DNA of 64,000 nucleotides from Singulisphaera sp. GP187 (GTDB lineage Bacteria; Planctomycetota; Phycisphaerae; Phycisphaerales; SM1A02), in assembly GCA_945869475.1 (NCBI GenBank), contig CAMBOV010000012.1, forward strand, positions 1 through 64,000. Reading direction: 5' to 3'. Made by a program: the position numbers and the translations under genes. Below, piece by piece: positions 34,742 through 43,833 of the stretch. Below the pieces are notes generated by a model. That model ran no database searches. It had not been told where the DNA came from and saw only the letters and a program-made list of their open reading frames with translations. Each line of letters opens with the position of its first letter. Position 1 is the stretch's first letter.

Positions 34742-37732
34742 ATGATCCCCATCGGTTTCGAACGTCCGGTTGCATTGCTCTTGCTCGTGGTGCTTCCTGC
34801 ACTCTGGCTGCTCAGTTGGCAGCGCCGCCATGCCACAGGCATCGCGCGCGCGTGGGCGAGTTCGATCGTTCGATCCGTTCTTGTGCTGCTGTTGTCGTTG
34901 AGTCTTGCGCAACCTTCGATCGTGCGCACGGGTGAAGGTGTCACGCTGCTGGTTGTTGCCGATGTGAGTCGGTCGATCCCAAGTGATCTGCTTGCGCGTG
35001 CCCAGACGGCGTTGCAACTGGCGACGAGGAATCCGCCCAATCGTGCGGACCGCGTCGGAGTCGTCACGGTCGCGCGTGATGCGAGCGTTGCAGAGATTCC
35101 ATCGGTTGGCGGTGAGATTTCGTTTGGTGCACACGGTGGTGAACTTGATGGATCGAATCTCGCCCACGGAGTGCGACGCGCACTCGCGCTGCTGCCCTCG
35201 GACACGATGAGCCGCTTGCTGCTTGTCTCTGATGGCAACGAGACCGCCGGAAGTCTGCGCGAAGCCGCTGCGCTCGCGAAGGCAAATCACATTCCTATTG
35301 ACGTGCTCGCGCTGGAGTACAACCAAAAAGGCGTCACAATCTTCGAGGGAATTCGCGCTCCGACGCGGGCGCGACTCGGACAGACGGCCGACTTAAAACT
35401 CTTTCTTCGAAGCCAGGGTGGCGCGAGTGGCACCCTCTACGTGAAAGAGAATGGTAAACCCATCGACCTCGATAGCACCGCAGCGGGGGATGGACTCGCC
35501 GTGACGTTGAAGGCAGGTCCAAACACATTCGAAGTTCCGATGAGCCTCGATTCGAGCGGCGCGCAGCGATACGAAGCGGTTTTCGAACCTGATGCCGCAA
35601 GTCTCGATGGGGTCGTCGAAAACAAGAAGGGAGCGGCAACGGTCTTCGTCTCTGGCGAGGGACGCGTGCTCGTGGTCGATCAAGATGGCAGCGAGGGCGG
35701 GGCGCTCGTCGACGCCCTTCGAAGCGGCGAGCTGCTTGTTGATGTGGTGAATCCAGAGCGACTCAGCGAGGGGATGTCTTTTCTCGCGAGCTACGACGCG
35801 GTTGTGCTCGTGAACATCGCGCGTCACGAGGTCGACAATGCAACCGACCGAATGTTGCACGCCTACGTGCACGAACTCGGCGGCGGACTGCTCATGATCG
35901 GCGGCGACAAGGCATTCGGCGCAGGTGGATGGATCGACAGCGAGACCGCCAAGGCGTTGCCTGTGCAGATGAATCCGCCAGCGACACGCGAACTTCCACG
36001 CGGCGCGCTCGCGCTGGTGATGCACTCGTGCGAGATGCCGCAAGCGAACTACTGGAGTGAACAGGTCGCGGTCAGCGCGATCGATGCGCTTTCACGTCTT
36101 GATTACGCTGGAATTGTCGTCTTCAACTATGGAATGAAGGATGGCGTCAACGGCGCGGGGTGGTACTTCCCGATGCAAATCGTTGGAGACAAGGGTGCGG
36201 CGTTGAAAGCCGCACGCTCGATGCCGGTTGGCGACATGCCCGACTTCGGCGCATCGATGACAGCTGCGCTTGCTGGACTCGAAAGTGTTCCAGCCGGTCA
36301 ACGGCACGTGATCGCAATCTCCGATGGCGATCCCGCTCCGCCGACGCAGGAACTTCTCGCGAAGTTTAAGGCTGCGAAGATCACGGTGACGACGGTCATG
36401 ATCGCTGGGCATGGCACCGCCGAAGACTTGCAGAACATGAAGGCGATGGCCGAGTGGACGGGCGGCAACTTTTACAACGTGATGAATCCAAAGCTGCTGC
36501 CCAAGATCTTCATCAAAGAGGCGACGCTCGTTTCGCGCAATCTCTTGGTCGAGGGAGATTTTCAACCCTCGGTCGCGCCTGAGATTGGCGGTCCACTCGA
36601 GGGCATTACGCAGGTGCCGGGCGTCAAGGGGTATGTCTTGACGGTGCCGCGCGAGGGTCTTGCGCAGATTCCTATTCTCAATCGCACGTCCGAGGGGAAC
36701 GATCCCATCTTTGCATCGTGGAACTTCGGACTTGGAAAGTCTGCGGCATTTACGAGTGATCTCAGCGGACGGTGGGGCGGCGCGTGGCCCGCGTGGAGCG
36801 GATTTCAAGGAATGTGGGAGCGCGTCGTGCGCTGGCTGATGCGACCCGCGGCGCCGTCGAACGTGCTCTTGAAGACCCGACTCGATGGTGAAGAGGCGAC
36901 CGTCGAACTCGAGGCGATCGGCGGCGAATCAGGACTCATGAACTTCATGCGCACCGACGCGCGCGTTGTGGGTCCAGATGGTGAGACAACGCCACTTGCA
37001 CTTGAGCAGGTCGCGCCCGGTCGCTATCGCGGCACCTTTCAGACTTCGCAGACTGGCTCGTATCTCGTTGATGTCGGATTACTCGATAACAAGGGCGCAC
37101 GCGCGGGTGGGTCGATTCAAGGGGCGGTCACGCTCGCCTATCCACGCGAGTTTCGTACGAGTCGCGACAATGCGGCGTTGCTGCGCGCGATTGCTCAAGA
37201 AACTGGAGGGCGCACCCTCACGGTTGGCGACCTCGCTGTTGCGAATCTCTTCGACCGAACGGGTCTCGCGCCGCCGTCGAGCGTGCAGCGCATCTGGGAC
37301 ATCCTCGCAATCATCGCGGCAGCGCTGCTCGTGATCGACGTCGCTGTTCGTCGACTCGTCGTCGACCGTGAAACAGCACGCGACGCCGCCCAGCAAGCCT
37401 TCGGAGGAGCCCGCGGCACAGGTGGTGAGGTGATCGCCGCATGGAAAAAAGCGCGGCGCGTCTCAACTGCGAAAGCGGCCGACGAGCCGAGCCGAGCGAG
37501 TGCTTCGGGTGAGCGCGACGTGCTGCCTCGTGCGAGTGCGCGGGTGACACCGCTCTCGCCTGCGCCGCCTGCGACCGACGCAGCGGCGGGTGCAACGACA
37601 GGAGAGAGCGCCGAGCAGCCTCAGGAGTCACCAATGGATCGCCTTCGCCGCGCGAAGAAGCGCGCGAAAGATGGCCGTGACGATGCGGATGGCTCGCCTG
37701 ACTCAACTGGTTCAGCCGGAGCGGCCTCATGA
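34742..37732 (+). CDS. Large VWA/glutamine-amidotransferase-like membrane protein
   Basis: A 996-residue protein. Two N-terminal membrane helices (ALLLLVVLPALWLLSW; SSIVRSVLVLLLSLSLA) precede a VWA-type domain with a degenerate MIDAS (LLVVADVSRSIPS) and a second acidic motif (LLLVSDGNETAGSLREAA). The middle part resembles the class I glutamine-amidotransferase-like fold of this family (SYDAVVLVNIARHE, GGGLLMIGGDKAFGAGGWID), followed by another VWA-like piece (RHVIAISDGDPAPPTQELL). A last membrane helix (IWDILAIIAAALLVIDVAV) leads to a charged tail of about 110 residues. Such proteins sit in MoxR/Bat operons; the function is unknown. It starts 19 bp after the permease-NHL gene and overlaps moxR by 4 bp. 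Confidence 0.8.
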   Translation: MIPIGFERPVALLLLVVLPALWLLSWQRRHATGIARAWASSIVRSVLVLLLSLSLAQPSIVRTGEGVTLLVVADVSRSIPSDLLARAQTALQLATRNPPNRADRVGVVTVARDASVAEIPSVGGEISFGAHGGELDGSNLAHGVRRALALLPSDTMSRLLLVSDGNETAGSLREAAALAKANHIPIDVLALEYNQKGVTIFEGIRAPTRARLGQTADLKLFLRSQGGASGTLYVKENGKPIDLDSTAAGDGLAVTLKAGPNTFEVPMSLDSSGAQRYEAVFEPDAASLDGVVENKKGAATVFVSGEGRVLVVDQDGSEGGALVDALRSGELLVDVVNPERLSEGMSFLASYDAVVLVNIARHEVDNATDRMLHAYVHELGGGLLMIGGDKAFGAGGWIDSETAKALPVQMNPPATRELPRGALALVMHSCEMPQANYWSEQVAVSAIDALSRLDYAGIVVFNYGMKDGVNGAGWYFPMQIVGDKGAALKAARSMPVGDMPDFGASMTAALAGLESVPAGQRHVIAISDGDPAPPTQELLAKFKAAKITVTTVMIAGHGTAEDLQNMKAMAEWTGGNFYNVMNPKLLPKIFIKEATLVSRNLLVEGDFQPSVAPEIGGPLEGITQVPGVKGYVLTVPREGLAQIPILNRTSEGNDPIFASWNFGLGKSAAFTSDLSGRWGGAWPAWSGFQGMWERVVRWLMRPAAPSNVLLKTRLDGEEATVELEAIGGESGLMNFMRTDARVVGPDGETTPLALEQVAPGRYRGTFQTSQTGSYLVDVGLLDNKGARAGGSIQGAVTLAYPREFRTSRDNAALLRAIAQETGGRTLTVGDLAVANLFDRTGLAPPSSVQRIWDILAIIAAALLVIDVAVRRLVVDRETARDAAQQAFGGARGTGGEVIAAWKKARRVSTAKAADEPSRASASGERDVLPRASARVTPLSPAPPATDAAAGATTGESAEQPQESPMDRLRRAKKRAKDGRDDADGSPDSTGSAGAAS

Positions 37733-38775
37733 GCAAAGTTGCGCACGAAGAATCTCGCGCGCTCGACTCAGTCGAAGCAGTCCGCGAGGCGTGCGCTGAG
37801 TTTCGTCTCGTCGCCGATCGACTTCGAACTGAAATCGCGCAGGTGCTCGTGGGTCAAACGACGGTGGTTGAGCAGGTGCTCATGGCGCTCTTCGCCAATG
37901 GGCACGTCTTGCTTGAGGGAGTCCCTGGGCTCGGCAAGACGCTTCTCGTTCGCACACTCGGTCGTGCACTTGGACTGCAGTTCTCGCGCATTCAGTTCAC
38001 TCCAGACTTGATGCCTGCTGACATTCTCGGCACGCAAATTGTCGTTGAGAACCAAGCCATGGGACGGCGCGAACTGCAGTTTCGCCCAGGTCCAATCTTC
38101 ACGCAGATTCTGCTCGCGGACGAAATCAACCGGGCCTCTCCAAAGAGTCAGTCGGCGCTTCTCGAAGCGATGCAAGAGCGCGCTGTCACCGTTGCAGGCG
38201 AGACGCGAAAACTCGATCGGCCTTTTCTTGTGCTTGCGACACAGAATCCAATCGAGCAGGAGGGAACCTATCCGCTGCCCGAGGCGCAACTCGATCGCTT
38301 TCTCTTCAAGGTGACGGTGCCCTATGCGACGCGCACGGACATCGCCACGATCATCGATCGCACCACGGGCGCGCGCGCGCGTGAGGAGGAGACGAAGGCC
38401 GTGTTAACCGCACGCGAGATTCACTTCGCGCAAGATCTTGCACGCAAGGTGCTCGTCGCTCGGCACGTTCAGGATTACGCGGTGCGACTCGTGCTCGCGA
38501 CCCATCCCACTGGAACTGCTTCGCTCGCTGAGGTCGAGAGGATGGTTCTCGTGGGCGCGAGTCCGCGCGGAGGTCAGGCACTCATTGCGGCCGCGAAGGT
38601 GCGCGCGCTCATGGCGGGTCGGTGTGCAGTCAGCACGCAAGACATCGCAGCGCTGGTTGCCCCCGCACTGCGCCACCGAATTGTGCGCACCTTTGAAGCA
38701 GAATCTGCTGGCGTGACCTGCGATGGCATTCTTGCGCAGATCGTGCAACTCGTTCCCGCCGAGGCGCAGCCGTGA
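37729..38775 (+). CDS. MoxR-family AAA+ ATPase
   Basis: A 348-residue AAA+ protein. Walker A is GVPGLGKT (about residues 65-72), Walker B ILLADEINRASPKSQSALLEAM, sensor 1 VLATQNPIEQEGTYPLPEAQLDRF, and the C-terminal lid carries GASPRGGQALI with sensor 2 arginine. MoxR ATPases act as chaperones that mature metalloenzymes or remodel VWA partners. It overlaps the preceding VWA gene and the following DUF58 gene by 4 bp each, the standard arrangement for a MoxR-DUF58-VWA module. Confidence 0.95.
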   Translation: MSKVAHEESRALDSVEAVREACAEFRLVADRLRTEIAQVLVGQTTVVEQVLMALFANGHVLLEGVPGLGKTLLVRTLGRALGLQFSRIQFTPDLMPADILGTQIVVENQAMGRRELQFRPGPIFTQILLADEINRASPKSQSALLEAMQERAVTVAGETRKLDRPFLVLATQNPIEQEGTYPLPEAQLDRFLFKVTVPYATRTDIATIIDRTTGARAREEETKAVLTAREIHFAQDLARKVLVARHVQDYAVRLVLATHPTGTASLAEVERMVLVGASPRGGQALIAAAKVRALMAGRCAVSTQDIAALVAPALRHRIVRTFEAESAGVTCDGILAQIVQLVPAEAQP

Positions 38776-39713
38776 GTGGGTTGGCTGCGAGTGCAGCCGC
38801 GACCTCCAAGGGGAGATTCGACAAGATCGATGACCTCATCGATTCGAGGTTGATGGCGCGACTCGATCGACTCGATGTCGTGAGCCGAAAGATTTTCACT
38901 GGCAAGATTCAGGGAGAGCGTCGCAGCCGTCGACGCGGCCAATCGGTTGAGTTCGCAGACTTTCGCAACTACTCGCCGGGCGATGACCTGCGCTTCGTCG
39001 ATTGGAACATCTACGCGCGACTCGATCGACTCTTCTTGAAACTCTTTCTCGAGGAGGAAGATCTTTCGATGGTGATCGCACTGGACATGAGTCAGTCGAT
39101 GGATGGGGGCGATCCAAACAAGTTCGATTATTGCCGCCGACTCGCGATGGCACTTGGATACATCGGGCTCGTCAACAACAATCGCGTGAGCCTCTTCGGT
39201 TTCGGCGGCGGCAGGATTGAACGACTCACAGGACTGCGCGGTCGTCGCCGCACGCGCGAGATGGGTCGCTGGTTGCTCGATCGCAAGACCGACGGCGATG
39301 CTGGTTTCGCAGATGGAATGCGCGCGATCGCGCTCGGCGGACAGGGGCGCGGCGTGCTGCTTGTGCTGAGCGACTTTCTCTTTCCCGATGGATACGAGAA
39401 GGGACTCACCTACGTCGCCGGTCGCGGATTCGATGTCTACGCGCTGCAGTTGCTCGCGCCGCAGGAGATCGACCCCGCCCGCCACGGAGTCACCGGCGAT
39501 CTTCGCCTCATCGACAGTGAAACGGCAGAGGAGGTCGAAGTCACCGCATCGACCTCAGTCGTTGCGAAGTACAAGGAGTCGCTCGAGAGATACGTCGGCT
39601 CGCTTCGCGAGTTTTCGGTGCGCCGCAACATCTCGCATCAAGTCGTTGAGACCTCGCTCGACCTCGACACGCTGCTGCTCGACTACCTGCGCAAGCGAGG
39701 ATTGCTGGCATGA
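38772..39713 (+). CDS. DUF58 domain protein
   Basis: A 313-residue cytoplasmic protein. The DUF58 signature EFADFRNYSPGDDLRFVDWN then IYARLDRLFLKLFLEEED is at residues about 58-97, followed by a VWA-like core with VIALDMSQSMDGGDP (MIDAS DxSxS present). The usual partner is the MoxR ATPase encoded just before it. The start is a GTG that overlaps the moxR stop by 4 bp (GTGA); the end overlaps the BatA-like gene by 4 bp. Confidence 0.92.
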   Translation: MSGLAASAAATSKGRFDKIDDLIDSRLMARLDRLDVVSRKIFTGKIQGERRSRRRGQSVEFADFRNYSPGDDLRFVDWNIYARLDRLFLKLFLEEEDLSMVIALDMSQSMDGGDPNKFDYCRRLAMALGYIGLVNNNRVSLFGFGGGRIERLTGLRGRRRTREMGRWLLDRKTDGDAGFADGMRAIALGGQGRGVLLVLSDFLFPDGYEKGLTYVAGRGFDVYALQLLAPQEIDPARHGVTGDLRLIDSETAEEVEVTASTSVVAKYKESLERYVGSLREFSVRRNISHQVVETSLDLDTLLLDYLRKRGLLA

Positions 39714-41725
39714 GCGCGGCTGGGCTACTCGCCGTCACGTGGCTCGCTCCGCTCGCGGCATCCGTGCTCGCGCTCGCGACACTTCCACCGCTCGTCGCCC
39801 TCTATTTTCTGCGACTTCGGCGCACCAAACGGGTCATCTCGAGCACACTCTTCTGGACGCGTGCGACCCAAGACTTGCGTGCAAACGCTCCCTTTCAACG
39901 GCTCCGGTTCTCGCTGCTTCTACTCTTGCAACTGCTCGCGCTGTTGTTGCTGATTTTTGCGATTGCCCAGCCGCAACTCGACCTTGGCGGCACGAACGCG
40001 CAGCGGGTTGTCATCCTGATTGATGCATCGGGATCGATGAGCGCGACCGATTGTTCGCAGAGCACGACGCGACTCACCGAGGCGAAGCGGCTTGCGAGTG
40101 AACGAGTGCGATCGCTTTCGAGCGGCGGACTCTTCTCGAGTGCCGCGCCTTCGATCATGGTGGTCGCCTTCGCCAAAGATGCTCAAGTCGTCTGTCCATT
40201 CACCGACAACGCAGCGCAAGCGATCGATGCGATCGCCTCGATCGAAGCGACCGATGAAACCACGCAGATCGCAGACGCGTTCGAACTCGCGCGCGCCTTC
40301 ACGACGGTAACCGATCCAGACAATGCGCAGGCGGTGATCGCAGCGCCTCCCGAGTACGAACTTTTCTCGGATGGTCGCATCGCCGATCTCGACAAGGTGG
40401 TGCTGCGCACCGGTGAACGGGTCGTCTTTCACACCGTCGGCGCTGCCACGACACAGAACGTCGGCATCGCTGGACTCGCCGCGGCGCGCACCCCAGAGCG
40501 GCCCGACGAGGTGCAGATCTTCGCCCGCGTCGTGAACTGGGCATCGACTCCGTATGCGGGCGATCTCGAAGTGCGCGTCGATGGCACCCTGCGCGCGGTG
40601 ACTCCAAAGCCCGTCGAAGTGCCAGCACTTCACGAAGATTCCACAACGAAGGTTCGCATCGCGGGCGAGACGCAAGTTGTCTTTCCGTCGATCGCGCTGC
40701 CGCAAGGTGGAGTCGTCGACGTTCGACTCACGACCAAAGACGCGCTCGTGGCCGATGACTGTGCCTCGGTGGTTGCCGCTCCGCCGCACGCGTTGAGTAT
40801 CGCGATCGTCGGCAAGGGCGCCTTCGTTCTGAGGTCGCTTCTTGAGGGGATGACCCTCGCGGCACTCGACGTCTTCTCGCTCGAAGAGTGGGATCGCCGC
40901 CTCGCGAGTGATGCGCAAACTCCAGACGCCTATGACGTCATTGTGCTCGACGACGCGATGCCTGCACAACTCGCGCGCGGGCGGTATCTCGTCTTTCGCG
41001 CGCCGCCACTCGCTGCAGGCATCGTGGCATACGGCGAGAAGCAGAACGCGTCGGTGCGCAGTCTGCGCGATGAACATCCACTCTTGCAGTATGTGAATCT
41101 CGATGGACTCTTCGTCGCGTCGATGACCGCGGTCGCTCCCGGTGGCGATGCTGATGTCATCGTTGAAGCGAGTGAGGGTCCGCTTGTTGTGACTGTGAAT
41201 CGCGGCCCACTCACACTCGTCTACGTCTCGTTCGATCCGATGGAGAGCAATTGGCCACTTCAGCGAGGATTCGTCAACTTCTGCTCGAACGCAATCGCGT
41301 GGCTCGCGGCGGGTGGTCAGGCGGTGACCGACGAGCCTCTCGCGCCGGGCGACATCATCACGGCGCGACTTCCGAGCGATGCTCGCACGCCCGTGTTGCG
41401 CCTGCCCGATGAGCGCGAGATCGCGCTGGTCGTGCCCGCGCAGTCGAACCTCTCGTATGGTCCTTTGCGTCGCAGTGGTGTCTATCGATTGCAGTGGGAG
41501 CAGGGTTCAGCGGACCGCGCGGCGACAACACTTTCGTACGCGGTCAACATGAAGACTCGCACGGAGGGACGGTGCGACGCAGCGAGCGAGATTTCATTCG
41601 CGACCGAACGAGTCACGGGTGTGCAAGGTGGCGGAAGCGCGGCGAGCGCGGCGTGGCCCTGGCTTCTGCTCGCAGCGTTTGTGCTGCTGATCCTCGAATG
41701 GTGGGTCTGGCTACGACGCGTGTGA
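39710..41725 (+). CDS. BatA-like VWA membrane protein
   Basis: A 671-residue protein with the Bat N-terminal motif (WLAPLAASVLALATLPPLVAL then YFLRLRRTKRVISSTLFW), a second membrane helix (LLLLLQLLALLLLIFAIAQP) and a VWA domain with intact MIDAS (VVILIDASGSMSATD). The middle has beta-sandwich-like segments and a glutamine-amidotransferase-like fold (VIVLDDAMPAQLARGRYLVF). The C terminus is one membrane helix (AAWPWLLLAAFVLLILEWWVW). It is the last gene of the operon and its final 15 bp overlap tail-to-tail with the TPR-YggX gene. Confidence 0.85.
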   Translation: MSAAGLLAVTWLAPLAASVLALATLPPLVALYFLRLRRTKRVISSTLFWTRATQDLRANAPFQRLRFSLLLLLQLLALLLLIFAIAQPQLDLGGTNAQRVVILIDASGSMSATDCSQSTTRLTEAKRLASERVRSLSSGGLFSSAAPSIMVVAFAKDAQVVCPFTDNAAQAIDAIASIEATDETTQIADAFELARAFTTVTDPDNAQAVIAAPPEYELFSDGRIADLDKVVLRTGERVVFHTVGAATTQNVGIAGLAAARTPERPDEVQIFARVVNWASTPYAGDLEVRVDGTLRAVTPKPVEVPALHEDSTTKVRIAGETQVVFPSIALPQGGVVDVRLTTKDALVADDCASVVAAPPHALSIAIVGKGAFVLRSLLEGMTLAALDVFSLEEWDRRLASDAQTPDAYDVIVLDDAMPAQLARGRYLVFRAPPLAAGIVAYGEKQNASVRSLRDEHPLLQYVNLDGLFVASMTAVAPGGDADVIVEASEGPLVVTVNRGPLTLVYVSFDPMESNWPLQRGFVNFCSNAIAWLAAGGQAVTDEPLAPGDIITARLPSDARTPVLRLPDEREIALVVPAQSNLSYGPLRRSGVYRLQWEQGSADRAATTLSYAVNMKTRTEGRCDAASEISFATERVTGVQGGGSAASAAWPWLLLAAFVLLILEWWVWLRRV

Positions 41726-42379
41726 AGGGGGCGTCGCCGGCGGCGCAGCTGCCGCGCGCAGGCTCGCGACAAGTTCATCGTCGAGTCCGAGGTATTCGCG
41801 CATCTGCTGATCGTAAATCTCTTGATCACGCTCGCGCGAAAAGTCGAGTCGCATTTCGTTGATGACCTTTGTTCCCTGACCGATCCACTCTTTCCACGTC
41901 TCGGCTGAAATGTTCGCAAAGATCCACTCGCCGATCACTCCGCGCATCGGCGCGCTGGGCAACTTGCTTCCAGCACGACCGGTGCGACCACAAACAAAGG
42001 TACCGGTCGCGCGCAAAGTTTCAGCGGCGGCTTGAGTCGCGCGCTCAATGGTCGGAGGCGTTCGACCAAGTGAGACGAGCAACTGTCCAATCGCTTGCTC
42101 GACCATTCGATCGCCGCGCTCTGCAGCGGCTTGAAATCCGCGGTTCAAGACATCGACTGCCTTGTCTGTCCAACCCGCGCCGATCATCGCTTGTCCGCAG
42201 AGTTGATAGGCCTTGCTCATGCCTGGGCTCAGCGCGATGACACGCTCGAGGCTCGTTGCAGCTTCACCGTGGCGTCCGGATTGCAAGTAGGCGTTGCCGA
42301 GGCTGAAGTGCGCCATCTCATTTGTTGGATCGGCCGACGCCATCTTCTCGAACTGCGCGATTCGTTCTGGAGTGCTCAT
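41711..42379 (-). CDS. TPR protein fused to Fe(II)-trafficking (YggX-like) domain
   Basis: A 222-residue cytoplasmic protein. Residues about 1-105 hold three TPR units (AHFSLGNAYLQSGRHGEAAT; AYQLCGQAMIGAGWTDKAVD). Residues about 126-199 match the YggX fold: TFVCGRTG (Cys130 at the position of the redox-active Cys of YggX), GVIGEWIFANISAETWKEWI, KVINEMRLDF and QQMREYLGL. YggX protects Fe-S clusters and labile Fe(II) against oxidation in other bacteria; here TPR may add a partner-binding surface. The TATGAT box 8 nt before its ATG suggests a leaderless mRNA. It diverges from pyrD. Confidence 0.8.
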   Translation of the reverse strand: MSTPERIAQFEKMASADPTNEMAHFSLGNAYLQSGRHGEAATSLERVIALSPGMSKAYQLCGQAMIGAGWTDKAVDVLNRGFQAAAERGDRMVEQAIGQLLVSLGRTPPTIERATQAAAETLRATGTFVCGRTGRAGSKLPSAPMRGVIGEWIFANISAETWKEWIGQGTKVINEMRLDFSRERDQEIYDQQMREYLGLDDELVASLRAAAAPPATPPSHAS

Positions 42380-42393
42380 GTCGAATGATCATA
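42380..42393 (-). promoter_or_regulatory. Possible leaderless promoter, -10 box TATGAT
   Basis: On the minus strand TATGAT (42388-42393) is followed by 8 nt and the ATG of the TPR-YggX gene at 42379. The gap to pyrD is 15-48 bp, depending on which pyrD start is used. Confidence 0.4.
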
Positions 42394-42427
42394 GATGTGT
42401 TACAAGTACCACGTGGGCATTCCAGAG

Positions 42428-43345
42428 ATGCTTCAGACGTCACTTGCAGGACTCACGCTGCGCAATCCCGTCATTGCCGCGGCCGGAACGTGCGGCTACG
42501 TCGACGCGCTTGCCGATGCGATCGACCTTCACGAGATCGGTGCAATCACAACAAAGAGCATTACGCGGGAGCCACGCGAGGGGAATGCGCCGTGGCGCAT
42601 CATTCCGTCGAACGTTGGGATGCTCAATGCGATCGGCCTCGCCAACATGGGCGTCGCGCGGTTCGTTGCCGAAGAAGCTCCCAAGGTTCGCGCCTGTGGG
42701 ACGACCGTGATCGCCTCAGTCGCTGGTCACACCATCGACGACTACGTCGCAGTCGCGAGTGCAATCGATCTCTGCGGAGAATTTCGCGCAATCGAGTTGA
42801 ATGTCTCTTGCCCAAACACCTCGACAGGTCGTCATTTCGGCAGTGATCCCGCGACGCTTCGAGAGTTGCTCGCCGCAGTTCGACCCGCCGTCACCCACGG
42901 TGCGCTCTTTGTGAAACTCGCTCCCGACATGGCTGATCCAGTGGCGATGGCCGAATGCGCAATCGCGTGCGGCGCGAACGCACTGGTGCTCTGCAACACG
43001 ATGCCTGCGATGGCGATCGATGTGCATACGCGTGAGCCGCGTCTCTCGAACCGACAAGGTGGACTCTCGGGGCCGGCGATCCATCCCATTGTTGTTCGCA
43101 TCGTGCACGATGTCTACGCACGCGTCGCGCGCAACGCGAATGTTCCGATCATCGGCGTCGGTGGGGTTTTCACGTGGCAGGACGCCGCAGAATTCATCCT
43201 CGCAGGCGCGAGTGCGGTCGCAATGGGAACAGCGCTCTATGCCGATCCAGCATCGCCGCGTCGAGTCGTGCGCGGACTCGAGCAGTGGGTGCGCGAGCAG
43301 CAGGTACAGAACATTTCGCAACTCGTTGGGCAAATTTCACAGTGA
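42428..43345 (+). CDS. pyrD: Dihydroorotate dehydrogenase, class 1
   Basis: A 305-residue FMN enzyme of pyrimidine synthesis that oxidises dihydroorotate to orotate. Motifs: LRNPVIAAAGTCGY near the N terminus, ITTKSITREPREGN, ELNVSCPNTSTG (the Cys is the class 1 catalytic base), LFVKLAPD, VLCNTMPAMA, GGLSGPAIHP and IIGVGGVFTWQDAAEFILAGASAVAMGTA. A class 1B enzyme would need a PyrK partner, which is not seen, so the electron acceptor is open. The start is uncertain: ATG 42395, GTG 42413 and ATG 42428 are all in frame; 42428 best matches the family N terminus. Its stop overlaps the zincin start by 4 bp. Confidence 0.92.
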   Translation: MLQTSLAGLTLRNPVIAAAGTCGYVDALADAIDLHEIGAITTKSITREPREGNAPWRIIPSNVGMLNAIGLANMGVARFVAEEAPKVRACGTTVIASVAGHTIDDYVAVASAIDLCGEFRAIELNVSCPNTSTGRHFGSDPATLRELLAAVRPAVTHGALFVKLAPDMADPVAMAECAIACGANALVLCNTMPAMAIDVHTREPRLSNRQGGLSGPAIHPIVVRIVHDVYARVARNANVPIIGVGGVFTWQDAAEFILAGASAVAMGTALYADPASPRRVVRGLEQWVREQQVQNISQLVGQISQ

Positions 43346-43794
43346 GTCGCCGCAGCAGCGGCAGCAGTGGATGGTCGCGCGCTTTCCGCGAGCGGTTCGA
43401 TGCACTTGTTGAGTCGGTGCTTGCAACACTGCCCGCGTCGCTTCACGCGCTGCTCGAAGAGTCGCCACTCATCGTTGAAGATGCCCCATCCGACGCGCTT
43501 CTGCGATCGCTCGGTCTCGATCCAGACGACGAGGATCTCTGCGGGCTTCACACGGGAGTTTCGATCACCGAACGAAGCGTCACACAGTCAGGTGAGTTGC
43601 CTGATGTCATCCAAATCTTTCGCCGAGGAATTCTCGATGCGGCAGGAGGATGGGACGAGTGCACCGACGAAGAAGGCGAGCCACTCGGCGGCGAGGCGCA
43701 TGTCATGCGTGAGATTCGAATCACGATTCTGCACGAAATCGGTCACCACTTTGGCCTCGATGAAGAGGAGCTCGATCGACTTGGATATGGATGA
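43342..43794 (+). CDS. Small zincin-like metallopeptidase (HExxH)
   Basis: A 150-residue protein. The zinc signature HEIGHHFGLDEEEL lies near the C terminus, as in the DUF1025/minimal zincin family. The rest has a helical N-terminal part (AFRERFDALVESVLATLPASL) and an acidic middle with GLDPDDEDLCGLHTGVSITE and ELPDVIQIFRRGIL. The substrate is unknown; related proteins are small conserved zincins with no proven target. The GTG start overlaps the pyrD stop by 4 bp (GTGA), so it is translated with pyrD. It converges with the zinc-ribbon gene, 39 bp apart. Confidence 0.85.
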   Translation: MSRRSSGSSGWSRAFRERFDALVESVLATLPASLHALLEESPLIVEDAPSDALLRSLGLDPDDEDLCGLHTGVSITERSVTQSGELPDVIQIFRRGILDAAGGWDECTDEEGEPLGGEAHVMREIRITILHEIGHHFGLDEEELDRLGYG

Positions 43795-43833
43795 TCTCCC
43801 AGCCGTTCGCGAGGCTGTGCCCGAGCACTCAAC

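Noticed and set aside
39920-41077. Leftward open frame of 385 codons antisense to the BatA-like gene
   Set aside because: His/Arg/Asp-rich shadow of a GC-rich sense gene; no domain, no ribosome site.
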